The notes under the pieces were generated by a model, which saw only the letters and a program-made list of their open reading frames with translations, did no database searches and was not told the origin of the DNA. DNA of 64,000 bases from NCBI GenBank assembly GCA_015499995.1, contig JADNRV010000023.1, positions 310,001 through 374,000 on the forward strand, given 5' to 3'. Source of the stretch: Flammula alnicola. Lineage: Eukaryota; Basidiomycota; Agaricomycetes; Agaricales; Strophariaceae. The translations under genes were made by a program, and so were the position numbers. Below are positions 46,325 to 59,615 of the stretch, in pieces (the stretch's first letter is position 1; every line of letters starts with the position of its first letter).

Positions 46325-47930
46325 CTATATCCCCGAGACAATATCAATCGACCCGTTCAAAGGAAGTCCAGCGCTATCATCCAGCTCTCCGTCGGCATCT
46401 GCATCACCCCTCATCAACAAGTACATAGGATCAACAACTTCGGCCAGCGCCTCCTCTCGTTCGTCCTCTTCTTCCTTACTCATTGGTGCATGTAAGACTC
46501 TGATGATTTCCCATTTGTCCTCGTATTGGTCATAAATCTAAGAATTGTCAGAAATCTAATGACCATGCGTGAAAGAATAGCGTGATGCTCACATTTACGC
46601 GTTTCTTCTTCAGGTGCATCTTACGCTCGATGTTTTTGTAATAAGCACCCTTTTCGCGGCGCGGTTGTTTACGATCCGACTCGAGATCATCAATGTCCAG
46701 TGGAGGGTCGCCGTCATACATTACCAGCAGGAATTCGTTAGGTACTTCCTGCTCCACCTTGACTGTCTCATAGTCTCGCACGAAGTGGAATGTTGTTTCC
46801 TATAAGTAAGGATTTGTGAGCGAGTTTATTAAAGGTAAGTATTTCAAGAATCACCTCTTCATTTTCAGGGACTTCGTATGGCGCCTGTCCAAAGCGCGTC
46901 TCCTTGAACGAGATTGCCGACTCGTCGTCTTCTGTGAGGTAGAAGGCAAGGAAGGAGTCGTGTTCGGTTTTCATAGGTCGCAGAATAGCACAGTCAAGGC
47001 GCGGGTCATCAATCTGTCGATGTTTTAGCGCCAAAATACAATGATACGTGAAAGATGTGCATACCTCGATGGGCCTATCTCCTGGCCGTTCTGAGAACCT
47101 GAACAAATCGTATTGGTTCGCCCAGATGTCCGCGTCGGGGAGTATTGGGTATGATTCGACGGCGGTGACGTTGGGTTTATTGGGATGTTGTAATGATTCG
47201 AGAGAAAAGTTCTTGTTGCATGCAGCGAAGGAGGCTTCAATGTCGCGCAGTTGCGCAGTTCTCGAAACATCAATCGGCGCAGATACAACATGTTTTCTAA
47301 CACAGAAAATCCGTCAGAATCGAGCAAGCGACATTAGGCAAGGGACGCACTGCTCTGATACACCAGAACGTTGGACACCTTCTCTGCTGATATATTCTGT
47401 TTTTCGCAGCCATGTAACATTTGCGAGGGGTGTTTGATGTGCATTAGTACTTGAGGTTGGATGGCTAATTCCGTTAACTGGGTAAGCGCCGGTCGAGGAA
47501 GAAGGGTCGGCAAGGAGGAAGGCGTCTCTAGGGTCGAGTTTTGGCAGATTATTTGGGTCAGGATTAAGGCCTTCCCAATAGTGCAATTTCAATATGCCAA
47601 TGCCTTCATAATAAGGTAATAGAAAACACACTGGAATCATCTCCATTCTCTTCCCAAAGACATTCCCATTTCCCCAAATCTAGAGGCATGCCACATTCAG
47701 CGTCAACAATCATCGGAAGCGGTGTCTCGTTTGCAAGGCCATTAAGGAACTCAGGTCGCGCGTAGCGCATAGGGTTTGTGGGGATATTGAGAAGTTTCGG
47801 GGGACATGGCGGCGCCGGTAGAGGATTTGAATATCGGACGCGTACTAAGAGGTCAAGCTTTGAGCTGCAAATGGATCAGTCAAAGATTTTTTCTTCACGA
47901 AGTAATTCCATACCTTTTCTTCGAGCTCAT
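46325..47930 (-). CDS. PAF1: RNA polymerase II-associated factor 1 (Paf1 complex)
   Basis: Core subunit of the Paf1 complex, which links elongating RNA polymerase II to histone H2B ubiquitination and H3K4 methylation. Exon 1 is MSSKK, from the ATG at 47930-47928. It splices over an intron ending TTTGCAG to SSKLDLLVRVRYSNPLPAPP, the conserved start of Paf1 proteins. Further blocks are NPMRYARPEFLNGL, LDPRDAFLLADP, NVTWLRKTEYISRE, DADIWANQYDLFRFSE, DCAILRPMKTEHDSFLAFYL, TRFGQAPYEVPENEE and NEFLLVMYDG. The acidic end is SKEEEDEREEALAEVVDPMY, then NGSIDIVSGI with TAG at 46327-46325. It is complete as far as can be seen. The TFIP11 stop lies 205 bp upstream on the same strand. Confidence 0.93.
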
Positions 47931-48134
47931 TGCGACGGATGTTGATGTAGGCGGTAAACTGAACCTGCTTGGAATTGTCGAATGGACTCTGTACCAAACC
48001 CGTTGCACAACAACGTACAACAAAGATACCTCCGCAAAATGCGGCCCGGGGGGTGACAGAAAGTACTACAATTCGAATCTACGAAATACAAAACACAAGA
48101 GGAAGGTATCGGAAGGTAGGGTTGGTAGTAATTC

Positions 48135-51100
48135 CTATGCCGACCTCAAAACCATATCTTCCAGGCTAATTGCCTTGAATTCTTCCCCTTCCGGATGACT
48201 TCCATCTGTCTTTGGAGCCCAAACAGCATCGTCCAAAATATACACTAGCAAACCTTTCCTGCCATCGGCCGTCCTGCTCACTCTGAAGAGCGGCATCCGC
48301 GAGAGCTCGTGCGCTTTTCCAGTAGGAATAAACAGGAGATTGTGTGAAGCCGCATACTCCTCCACGATAGAGCGGAATGTGATTTCGTGCGTCCGTGCCG
48401 AAGGTCTCGCAATCTTCTCTGTCTCCTTCGCCGCACGTGTTGGAGAGCTGGGAGCTGACCTCTCTCCAAGAAAGTCCGGTTTCGCCAGTTTAGTGGGTGC
48501 ATCGGGGCCAAATTCAATCGCCTTGTTCATCAACTGCAACCCTCGAGTGAAGCCACGATCGACTCCAGATAGACTACGAACTGCCTCTGGGAATGTTTCC
48601 TTCCAGAAACTATACCATTGTGCGACTTCCTCGAAACTGACTCTGGGTTGGATGAGCCAGATATGGAGGACATCCAACCACTTGGGGAAAAATTCGGTTT
48701 CCAGGATCTGTGAAAAGATGGAGGGGCGTATGATGTTGGACCAGGCAAGGACACGATGGAGGGGTTCCATTTTCTGATCACGAGGATTGACGCGGAAGTC
48801 GTTACGCAGTGTCGCTCCAAGTTTCGGTACAACATATTTGAGAAGCATTCCATCCCACTCATTGCGGTCGAAGACGTCTTTCCAAGCCACCAGGTCCGTT
48901 GGTATCGGTTCATCGACAACCCAACTCCTGAGAAGATTTTTAATTTTTCTTCTAGCATCCCCAACGACATCCTCTAATCTCAGCCCAACATAAGGCAACC
49001 AAGGGAAGACAATGACTTGTAGCGAAACTTTTGCTGTCTTCGCGTTCCAATCCGCGACTGCTTTTTGCACTTTTGGAAGGATGAGTTGGTCGAGGAGATT
49101 ATCGCGGATAAAGGGAGGGAGGAAAGATGACCATGCTTCATAGAGCTTGACGGCTGGGTGAGGGTCTTCCGGAGACCAGTCATTGTTGATTGACGTTCGC
49201 ACTTTGGGTAGCCAGACGTTCCATAGAAGGCTTTCGAATGGGGTCATGGGCCTTTGCCTAGAAGAACAGTCAGAATTTGTTCACGGCACTTAAGAAATAA
49301 ATTAACTTACAAATCAACAGGCCGTGCGACGGTGGTTTTGGCGCCATATATATCGATTTGTGTCTCGGGAGGTGGTTCCTCCTCGTTAATTTTCAGAGCA
49401 CGTCTCCATGTTCTGAACGTAGACAGAAAGAGAGATGGCTCTTCCAGAGGGTTCCAGTTGGCGACGATTCGGCGCACGACAGGTGCAATGGCGGCGACCA
49501 CGATTTCATCCAAACGATACTTTTCATACTCGGAAGCGTACTCGTGTATCAGCTTCTGGAATAAAGGCGAAAATGGTTCCAGGGACACTTCATATACTGA
49601 GGTGAGCTCTCTGGCAACCGCATTTATATCGTTGGCGACGAGTTGTATTTGTTGGAGCCGTGCAATCACTAATCGTTTGACCGTTAGTCGTGTAAAAGAG
49701 AGGAAGAGGTAAAGAAACTTACATTCTGCTTCATCCTCCACTTTCTTGCGCAAGCGAATATCTTCTGATGTCGCAAATTTCTTGCGCTCTTGTAAAGCTT
49801 TCGCTTCACGGGCAAGGCCGTCAAGGTCGCTTTTGCAGGCGTCGGCGATAAGTCGAATATTATGCCGCACTTCTGGTATTCGAGTCACATCGTTGGATGG
49901 AGACCACGAGTTTAACGAGATATCGGCTAGAGAAGATACTTCCCGAGGCTGTGGAATAACAGTTAGCTTGAGTTGAATAAACATGTTATCAGGACATACC
50001 ACTGCACCTGTAGCGTCGATGATTTGCCCGATGCCTGGAGCTGGAGCCGCTTCACCTGCTTCAGCCAGGATTTGTTCGTAGGTTTTATGCTCCGTCTTCG
50101 TTTTAACCTTCTTGGGGCGCTTCCATGCATCAGACCGTTTGTCCTGTTGCTCCTTGGCCTTCTTCCGGTATTTCTTCACTTTCTCATCTTCATCGTCACT
50201 CACAACTTCTCCTCGTCGTTTTGCTTCCAGTTTAGACTGTGCAGTCTTTTCCTTAAACCCTTTGAAAGCGATACCCATCTTCTGCGGCCGGATTCTGCTC
50301 TCGATGGGAATAACGATACCTTCTCCAGTTGTACCTAGACCACTACCGGCCTGCCAGCCCATCTTGGCGAGCATGCGGGCACCGAATGTATTCTGGATTT
50401 TGCTGAAGTGCGCCTGCTCATGAGCTGGCAAAGCGACGCTGGGTGATGGGTTGGCTCCGCGAGTGAAACTTTGACTTCTACCAAAGGCAGAGAATGTAGT
50501 GCTAGTATGCGAGTAATTAGATCCGTTGATAGGAGCAGTGTCCTGCGCTGTAGAAGTTTCGTTTGTTGTTCTGGAACCTATTCCACCCCTTGCAGAACCT
50601 ATCCCACCTCTGGACATTCCGGCCAGTGATGATGAAGGCTCAGAACTTGAAGAACCAATGCCACCATTTGAGAATGAGGGAAATCCTGTGGCTTGAGAAC
50701 TGCCAGACCCAATCCCACCCAGGCGAGGTTTTACTGCAGGTTCGTCTTCGTCTTCATCCTCTATTCGCACTCGGGGAGACGGAGGCCTGGAGGGTTCAGA
50801 TTCGTCAGAATATCCTGCATCCTCTCGAGTTTCACCCTCGCCTTCAGATCCGTCATCCTCACCGTCACCTTCCTCGTCATCAGAATCAAAATTTTCATTC
50901 TTCCCCTGCGCTTCGTCCAAGTCGACGTCCATCGGTTCATCCAATTTAACTGGTTTCTCGCCAGTGACAAAAGCAGGGGCTTTGGCCCAGTCGCTCCTCT
51001 TCCGCCTTGAGCCAGAAGCTTTATTTCCAACATCTTCGTCGTCACTGGTCTCGGCAAATACACCATACAGTGCGTCCTCTTTCCCGTTTCTTCGTCTCCG

Positions 51101-51241
51101 CTTGTTTCCATATGGGTTCTCAAAGAGTGCTCTTTCTTCTCGTGCATCCGGGTCATTGTCGAGGTCAAAGTCAGGGTCATCGGAGTTATCCATAGAGTCG
51201 GAGTCGTCCCCGTCGTCGAGCATTCGTTTGCGCCTTGCCAT
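48135..51241 (-). CDS. TFIP11/Spp382-type G-patch splicing factor
   Basis: Spliceosome-disassembly factor that activates the helicase Prp43. The N-terminus is acidic with basic patches (MARRKRMLDDGDDSDSMDN, FENPYGNKRRRR, YGVFAETSDDED), matching the TIP N-terminal region. A G-patch lies near 50,270-50,400: NTFGARMLAKMGWQAGSGLG, then GIVIPIESRIRPQKMGI. The GCFC-type domain is in the C-terminal half: VVRRIVANWNPLEEPSLFL, and after an intron near 49,249-49,308, MTPFESLLWNVWLPKVRTSI, YEAWSSFLPPFIRDNLLDQL, PWLPYVGLRLEDVV. The end is LLFIPTGKAHELSRMPLFRV and EGEEFKAISLEDMVLRSA. Only a few introns, unusual for this window. Confidence 0.9.
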
Positions 51242-51577
51242 CCTTGCCGTTCAAGTTAGAGTCAAGTCAATGTCAAGTGGTGGATTCCCCAAATATACAC
51301 TCCGCATTCGGACCTCAACGTCACCTGACTCGATCGCGATTTTCACTGACTCTTGAGTCGTAACCACCGTCTCCTGATCAATGAGAACAGCGACGATACT
51401 TATATGAATTCAAGAAATTCTCCATGTTGTGTCTTGGTCTGTACTAAAATCTCTATGTTATCTACGCGGATAAAAGTCGGAATGAAAAACGGAGTGCGAT
51501 AGGTACATGCATGGTGGTATACAAGGAACGAGCGGGAATTATGTTATCAATACAAACTACTAAAAGCTTGGAAAATT
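51242..51577. other. Intergenic between ACC1 and TFIP11 gene
   Basis: 336 bp on a shared minus-strand arrangement. It contains the ACC1 3' end and the TFIP11 promoter. No other feature seen. Confidence 0.4.
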
Positions 51578-54500
51578 CTAGGCTGGGGTATTCGTATAAG
51601 AAGGTGGTGCTTCATAGAAAATGAGATCCATATTCATTATTAAGAATGCAAGGAACTTACCAGGCGAACGAGCACCGCTTTTCAGGACATTCACAATTGC
51701 TGCTCTCTCTTCATCCGAGAAGTTGTCAGCCAGACGAAGGAATCCTTCCATCGCCGCTTTACGATCGTCTTTGGTCAACTGTATCATTTGACGCAAAAGG
51801 TGGTCGGCCTTGAGTTGAGCAAGAGTCTGCGACAAGTCCAATTTTTCGATAGCCTCTGCGACTTGACGATGTTCGGTCGTTGGATCAATTGCCGCCAAAG
51901 AATTCAACAAACGGCTTCGGTAAGCGTAGTTAGAATCTGGGGTGGCTTCAGCGATATGAGACAGTGCCATCGATCGAGCAACGCGAGCGCGAACGGCCCA
52001 GTAGAAGTGACGCCTTGCGTTCTTCCATACAGCGGGTTTGGCGCAACCCTTGGCTTCCATACGTCCTGTGCGGCTAGACGTAGACGTTAGTTGCATGAAC
52101 ACATTAGGACAGTAATGCCGATACTCACTCGTGAAGGTCAGCATAAAGCAGCGCAATTTGTTTGTACGTTGGCTGCAAAAGAGTCTCTCGTTCGCTCAAG
52201 GCGTTAGCAGCAGCAGCGCGCTCCTCAGTGTCTTGGAGGCGTCCTTGCTGTCGCGTTTCAAAGACGCGTATGTTGAATCCAGCCTATCCATCAGAGCCAG
52301 GATTTTGTCACGGCGCATCTTGATCTCGACGATACCCTCTGGCTCGAGAACACCAGCTCGCGCGTCGACATCCGCATACATTTCCATCTGCTCCGAGTTG
52401 ATCGTGGGATCAAGAACGACCCATGCACCTCCACGGAGTTCACCGTTCGGTACGATGTAGACAAAGACGGGCTGCTTGTAGCTCGAAAGACCATCGACAA
52501 TCTTCGATCCCTGCTTCAAGATTTCATCGTACATGTCCTGTTGTCCACCAGAGAATCCACGCCAGTTAGCGAAGATGATCAATGGCAATCCTTCACGGTT
52601 GAAGTCGAAAATGGCTTGCGCAGTCTTATAGGCTGAGTTGGGGTACCATACTTGACCAGCCTCCATGATACGTTGCTCGAAGGAAGCGGGGTTGGCGGGA
52701 TCTGCAGGAACGACGCGTTCAATGGTACGGGTTTCGACAGCGATAACACCCATAGGGATACCGCCAAGGCGAGCACGACCGACGACGACGGTTTGAGCCC
52801 AACCACTCAGAGTCTCCTGGAATGAACCTTTGTCGAAGAATCCGCTCAGGTATTCGGAGGAAGTCTCGTCGACTTTACCCTCGATGAACCAACGCGGGTC
52901 GTAAGCACCTTTTGGGGGGGTGTACTCGATGTCACGATCCCATGGGTCGGACGTTGTGCGAACAGGGAGAGGGCCATTCTTGATTTCTGGGACGTAGGAG
53001 AGCCATTCGAGAATGTGGGTGGCTCCTTGCAGATCGCTGCTCGCCGTCAAGTGCGAAACACCGTTCTTAAACATGATTTGGGTACCACCGAGTTGCAAGT
53101 TGGAAGTGTAGACTTCCCGTCCAAGGACCTTGTTCAAGGCTGGGGCACCAGTCAAGATGATGGGTTGACCTTCGACTTGAACGGCGCGCTCTCCGAGACG
53201 TACGAGGTAAGCACCAATTCCACTGAGCGAGCGGTAACGAGAGTGATGGTGAAAATGTCATCATAAGCCCTCGAAGTCTCTCCAGCTATGAGACCCGATC
53301 CTTTCAAACACTCGACACCGAGACCGTCTTGCAAGCCAATGACATCCGTAATCTTGTAGCGCGCTCGCCATCTTCTTCGATCTCAACAGCCCTGACAGAA
53401 TCGGGTCCTTTCTCCTTCAGTTTGAGGTAGTTCTCGGGTGTGAGGTAGAGATAGTTAACCCCCTTTTCAGGGCGGGCGTTATCGTTCCATGCAGCGGAGA
53501 AGAGAGGAAGGGCCTCTTCAGCCAAACCGATTCGAGCACCAGAGTTCGCGAGAGATATATCCGCGGCAGGCCCTGGTCGCGAGCATACTGGGTGACGAGG
53601 TAAAAGAATTGATCCTCAGCAGGGCCAAAAGACCCAATCTTGTAGGTGATGTCGTTGGCGACAACAACAACTTTCCGGCCATGAGGGAATTCAGGGGTTC
53701 TCAAAGTGAACACCCAGCCCACCATACCACAAGTGTTGTTGCCTTGTGCTCGGTCGACCTCTGCAAGCTTGTCGTGTTCGTCAAGGACGAGTTCCTTGGA
53801 TTCCAGGAAGACTTTGGGAATAACCAAGGAAGGATCGGTCTTTCGAGCTTTAATCCAAACGTTATGGAGGGCCTTTGAGAAGAGGTCAGGGAAGTCGTAG
53901 ACATAAGTCGTGCCAATGAGGTGGGCTTGGTAGCGCTTGGGCTGAAGCGACTCCTTGGTTGGGTATGCTTGATGGACGGGTTGGAGATGAAGCGGGCCCT
54001 TCTCGCCGATTGACTTCAGGATCGTTGTACCTTTGTCGGTGGTGATCTCCTGGTATCCGTGGTAATTGACGATGAAGCCAGATACGTTCTCGATGATGCA
54101 GCGGATTGGGGTGACATTGCCTTCACTGTCTTCGAGGGCGATACGAATTTCAGAACCGGTGACGTGGAGACGCCACAATCGTTTGCCGTGTCGTTCAATG
54201 AAGCCAGAAATGGCCGCAAGGACATCTTCGTACTCGACAGCCAAGTTGTAGATGAAGTTCATGAAGATGTGATTACAATCGGCGTTGCGATACTCTGCGC
54301 TGACGACTTCAAGTGCGTCGAGGATGCTTGTCACCAGGCGATCTGTCTCAGAAATGAGGTATTCTGCGGTACTCATAGTGCCACGTAGACGACCTGGACG
54401 GACGAGAGCACGGATGAAGAAGCGATTGTCTAGCTGGTTTTCGCGTGCAACGGCGTGGTATATGTGGATTTGCTTGGCCTCGACGAAACAGGGCTTGAGG

Positions 54501-57500
54501 TTATAGTTGGAAAGGCGGCTGAGCTCCAACTGGAAAGCAAGAGCGGGCTCGATGTTACGAATGGCCTGCTCTTCGTTCCAGACTCCGTCGAAATCGCGCA
54601 GCGTGAAGTAAACAGGATACTGGCCGCGACGGCAGAGAAGGATGGACATGCGGCGAACCCACGGTGAGAGAGAAGATCGCGATGGTTGTTGACGAAGGCG
54701 AGCACTTCCTTGTTCCAATCGTCTTCAGCCATGTCGTCTTCCTCGCGGAAAATTCGAAGGGCGATGTTGACGACGTTAGGCGGCTCGCTGTTGGGTCCAT
54801 ATCGTTCCGAGAACTCCTGCGCATCGAAAGCAGGCAACATTGAAACGACTTTGCTGAATCCTTTGGAAAGCGCAGCGACATTGTTGAAGGAGGCAATGGC
54901 TCCTGTGCGGATGGGCTGAGTTTGGTGGCGATTGATCATATACGTCAGGTCGCTAACGGAAGCTGAACGACGAGGCTCACTTCTTCAAAGATTATAAGCG
55001 TGTGCTACAATATTTCATGAAAGATGGACATACCCAACAGTGATGCGCGGAGTATCAGGAGGAGAGTGTGTCTGGCCGAGGTTGAAGCGCCAAGTCACGA
55101 CCGTCGGAACTTCTCCATCGTCAAGGGTGTCTCCCTCTTCGTAGTCAATCGAAAGCAACGAATATGCCTTGTATGCACGCCTGACATACACCTCCAATGA
55201 AGCTGCGAGACGTATTCAGACAAGTGCTAAGGAAATAAAAGACAAAACTTACCGAGTCGGACCATGGGGTCTTCATGATTGAAGAAGGAGGGCAATACGT
55301 CATACACAGTGTATCGCGAATCGGTAAGTTCTTTGAGAACTTCAGCGGAAGGAGTCCTAGTGGACGATCAGAAAAAGCGTTGATGGATAAAGTAATCTTT
55401 CATACCTAGGTACCGTTTCAGATTCACCGTAGTAATTGTTAGTGACTGAGTGTTTCAGCACGGATTCCATCTGGACAAGACGCTCCTCGTATGAGGGCAT
55501 CTGACCCAGGATGAGCACTTCGCGAGCCTTAAGCGCCACCGTAGTGGATGACCTGAAGTTTGGGTTAGAAAAATCGATAAAAAAGATGCGAGAAGACCCA
55601 CTTCGCTTCCAAGGAGGCAAGCCCTTGCAGAACTTTGAAAATTCTGCCATCGGGATTGGAGACATTTAGGCTGCTGGACTTCACATAGTCAAGAAGAGCC
55701 AAGATGAGTTTGCTCTTGCTCTGAACTTTGATGTGGCTGAGGACGAAGCTGACAGCGGTGTCGAGCTCGTCCTTGTATTGCTCACGAAGAGCGAGAACAC
55801 GGGCTTCGATGCTACCACCGAAGAGTCTCTCGGTAGCCTCGTAGCGGGCCAGAAGGTTGGCAATGGTCTCGGTTTCGTGACCCTTCAGGCCACCCAGATA
55901 GCGTTCAAGGACCTCATACAATCCAGCAATTTTAGTGCGGAACATGGCGCGATCCTGCGAAAGGATGTTATCTTGAACATAGTGCTCGAGCAATTTCTTG
56001 ATGCGAACAGCAGGGAAATCTGTATTGTCCCCTTTGGCTTTGGCAGCATCGATGGCGGCACGAATGCTGTCCTCCAACTTCGCCGGAATGCGACCCGATA
56101 ATGAGGAAAGAATGGCGTTAATCTCGGAGTAGGGAAGCTGGGAGTCGTGCAAAACTTCAATAAATTCCTTAGGATGGAATTCATGGCCGACTGGTTATCG
56201 AAACCGTCCAAAATGTCATTCAAGACGGCGAGGCAACGATTGAGGCGTTGGTGCGGTTGTTGCCAACGACACCTGGAGAACCCATGGGAGGAAGGAGACC
56301 TTCGAAGGGTTTGCATGCTTGACGCGCGCGGGGTCATCCAAAGTCAAGATACCGAGAATATCACCAGGCTCGAGGCTGACTCCAGGTTGCTTAATCAACT
56401 GGACGATGCCGTCTTCCGAGGCGACCAAAGGCATGTACATTTTCATGACCTGATATCGATGTAAGATGATGAATATATGCGCTGAAACAAGTGCTTACCT
56501 CAATCTCTGCATACTGGTCACCAGCCTTGACGTGATCGCCGCTCTCAACAAAGAATCTGACGAGCTTTCCAGGACTTGGACTTCTAAGCTGGGTAGGATC
56601 ATTTTCCTGCTCAATCAAGCAGGTCTTCGCGTCCACCATCAACCTCAGAGCGCCAACCTCCTCTCGCCAGTAGATGGAGTGACTCTTTCCGTCCAAGAGA
56701 ACAAGCAACCCACCGTCAGCCAAGGGACGAGCTCCAACCATGGTGCTACCACCATTCAAATAAAGAGTCCAAACGGTTGACGATGAACGGGCCGCCGTAA
56801 AGGAATAACGAGTATTTTCGTAAATGAAGTCGATGCTGAAAATTGTGCGGAGGACGTCACGACCTGGGACCTGACCTTTGTCGAGGATGCGCTTGTATTC
56901 TGTCCAGCATGCATCTGATGCAAGATATGCCTTGGTAACTGCACCACAGACGACAGCCAATGTTGCATCTGGTCGTTCCGCCGTGAGCTTGTTGCTGATC
57001 AAAGAGTCGAGCCAGCCAGTCGTTATGGTGTTGTTTTTGAAGGCCTCGAGCTCCAGGAGCTTGATGAGGTACTCCACGGTTGTCCTAAAGTCACCTCGGA
57101 TGCTCAACTCTTTCAAGGCGACGATCATGTTCTTTCTACTCTCTCCTCGATCTTCGCCGTATGCAAAGATGTGACCAAACTGCGAATCTGCGAATTCGTG
57201 CAAACCACCAGCGGTACTGACGGAGAAGTAACCCCAAACGTTGGTGCTGGAGCGGAAGTTGAGTTCTTGCAAAGAACCCGAAGAGGGCTTGAAACCCGCA
57301 TCCGGATTTTCTGCAGTAATACGAACAGCGACGACGTGGCCTTTGGGACGCGGTTTACGTTGGTGTTTATTGGAATCAGGGTTGGTCATTTCAAAGTCGA
57401 TCTCGGAGGAACCGTTAGGTGCAACTCCATAGAGCTGTCGGATATCTCGGATGCGATGGAGAGGAATGCCCATGGCGATCTGCAGTTGAGCGGCGGGAAG

Positions 57501-58897
57501 ATTGACGCCAGAAACCATTTCGGTCGTTGGGTGCTCGACTTGAAGACGGGGATTCAACTCCAAGAAATAGAAGTAGTCCTCGGCGTGGCTGTACAGGTCT
57601 TGGAAGATATTAATTTAGTTAATGCTTTGAATGCATGCATAAAATATAACATACATTCAACAGTACCAGCACTAACGTAACCAACGAGTTTCGAGAGACG
57701 CACAGCAGCGCGCTCCATCCGTTCAAACGTATCTTCCTTGGCAATTGTGACTGGAGCTTCTTCAATGATTTTCTGGTGTCGACGTTGGACGGAGCAATCA
57801 CGACCGAAGAGCGAAATGGCATTGCCATACTGGTCAGCAAGAAGTTGGACCTCCAAGTGGCGCGCTTGGCCTGCAAGCTTCATAATGAATATAGGAGAGC
57901 CTGCAAAACCATAAGTAAATCCTCAAGGAATGTAATATGCGCATACATACCGGGAATTTCTCCGGCTACAGCGTGATATGCGTTCTTGAACGCGTCGGGA
58001 TGCTCCACCTTTCTGATTCCCTTTCCTCCTCCACCTTCACTAGCCTTGATCATCACAGGCCACCCAATTTGCTCTGCCCTCTTCAAACCTTCTTCGACAG
58101 AATTTACGCAGGCATCGGCATATGCCTTGTCGGGAACGGTGACGTAACCAGCTTCAGATAAAACGGTGTCCGTGATGCCAGAACCGGACCACGGCATTGT
58201 AGGTACATCGGCACTTTGAGCTACGATTGTGCTTGAGATCTTGTCTCCCAGACTTCGCATGGCACTTCCTGGGGGACCAATAAAGACGATTTTGTGTTTG
58301 CTGCGGCAAGACTTTCCGGCAGACGCGGGTTTTCGGATGCATGACCCCAACCAGCCCAAACAGCGTGTACTCCTGCGCGCTCGGCGACATCCACAATGAG
58401 ATCTACGTTGGCATAATTGTTGTTGTTGGATCCTCCGGGTACTTCGATATAGCGGTCAGCCATTCGAATGTATTCGGCGTTCACTTTGAGATCCTCGGGG
58501 GTAGCCATTACTGTGAACTCGACTTCTCTTTCCCTACCGAAAGTTTCATAACTCCATTGTCTAATGGATCGGATTTCCTTCACGGCGGCGATACCTGGTA
58601 ATATATGTTAGAATAAATCGAAAACACTCTTTTTGACGCGTACCGTTGTTCGCAATGAGAACCTATGGGGGATAGGGATAAGCATAGACTCGGAAAGAGA
58701 GAAAATAGAACAGACTTTTGTGATGACAGTATGTCCACCGTTCGCCTTTACAAAGTCGTGAACGGGGCTGGGCGCGGCATTGTCCAGCGAGTTACCACCT
58801 GCGAGTTCAAAAAAAAGCTCAGTATGACGAACACGACACGCCAAGGACGTGCATTACCTATGTACTGCTGGACGCGAGAATGGTCGTAACCCGACAT
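51578..58897 (-). CDS. ACC1: Acetyl-CoA carboxylase, multidomain cytosolic enzyme
   Basis: Makes malonyl-CoA, the first committed step of fatty-acid synthesis. All parts are present in order. Start: [14 protein letters not shown], joined to [20 protein letters not shown]. Biotin carboxylase (58.6-57.0 kb): [34 protein letters not shown] (ATP grasp), [20 protein letters not shown]. Biotin carboxyl carrier: [13 protein letters not shown], with the biotin Lys codon at 56,441-56,443; an intron falls just before it. Long central region (56.3-53.9 kb). Carboxyltransferase: [20 protein letters not shown] near 53,640, [14 protein letters not shown] near 53,110, and [20 protein letters not shown] near 52,560. 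It ends [13 protein letters not shown] at 51,578. An in-frame ATG at 58,969 exists, but MSGYDHS matches the family start better. Confidence 0.95.
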
Positions 58898-59615
58898 AGC
58901 TAGCTCGATGGAAAGAGGAGGGAGCAAGCGAGGGGCTGAAATACAAGCGGGGTGAAAGGGAAGAAGCAAGGTAGGAAGCGATGCTGTTATATCCCGAGAA
59001 CCATTTCTGGGGACAGAGTTATGATCGACCCCCCAAAGTTCTGCAAGGTTGCTTACCTCAGCAATTTCGGGACAGGGTCATTCCTGGTTATCCACTTGCT
59101 ATCCGAACCCTGTGTCCAGGAATACACGCCATGCGCGTTCGCCAGTCCGATGTGCGCCGCTCCTTACTACTTACTTGGGGCCACCACAGAATTGGCTGCT
59201 GATCACCGAACGGAACACTCGGATCCTTCGTCATTTTGGACGCACGCTTAGCGCTGCATTTCGCACGGTGTGCGGCGTCGTGAGGAAGCCCCCACTCCTC
59301 CTGCGAAAGAGAATGGCAAAAACGGGATGCTCTTCGCTAAGAGCGATCTAACGCCGAGGATTTGCACCACAGGCCCTGGCAGCAAATCTACATATTCCCA
59401 CATGTAATCATCGGTGTCAAAGTCTAATCGAAAAAGACCTGCTTTAACTGAACGCCAACACCATGAACGTGCAGCAGGAACCGTGCTTGAGAGATCTCCC
59501 GAACAGTACGTTCATGCGAATGCACTCGATGCATATCATCCGAAGTAATATGGAGCGTCTCTTATCAGGCTACTCCGGGTTGAAATATTGATTGATAGCT
59601 AGGAGTACACGCTGA
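58898..59615. promoter_or_regulatory. Intergenic region upstream of ACC1
   Basis: Contains the ACC1 promoter (minus strand) and the ARPC2 3' end. ACC1 is usually regulated transcriptionally by lipid and inositol signals, but I did not find a convincing named element. Open frames here show no family resemblance. Confidence 0.4.

Noticed and set aside
48340..48777. 145-codon open frame on the plus strand
   Set aside because: It is antisense to the conserved C-terminal exon of the TFIP11 gene and is a shadow frame.
50563..51356. Long plus-strand open frames rich in Ser, Pro and His
   Set aside because: They lie opposite the acidic, repetitive N-terminus of the TFIP11 gene; composition bias produces open frames on both strands.
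58952..59351. Several overlapping plus-strand open frames upstream of ACC1
   Set aside because: No recognisable motifs, mutually overlapping, and located where the ACC1 promoter should be.
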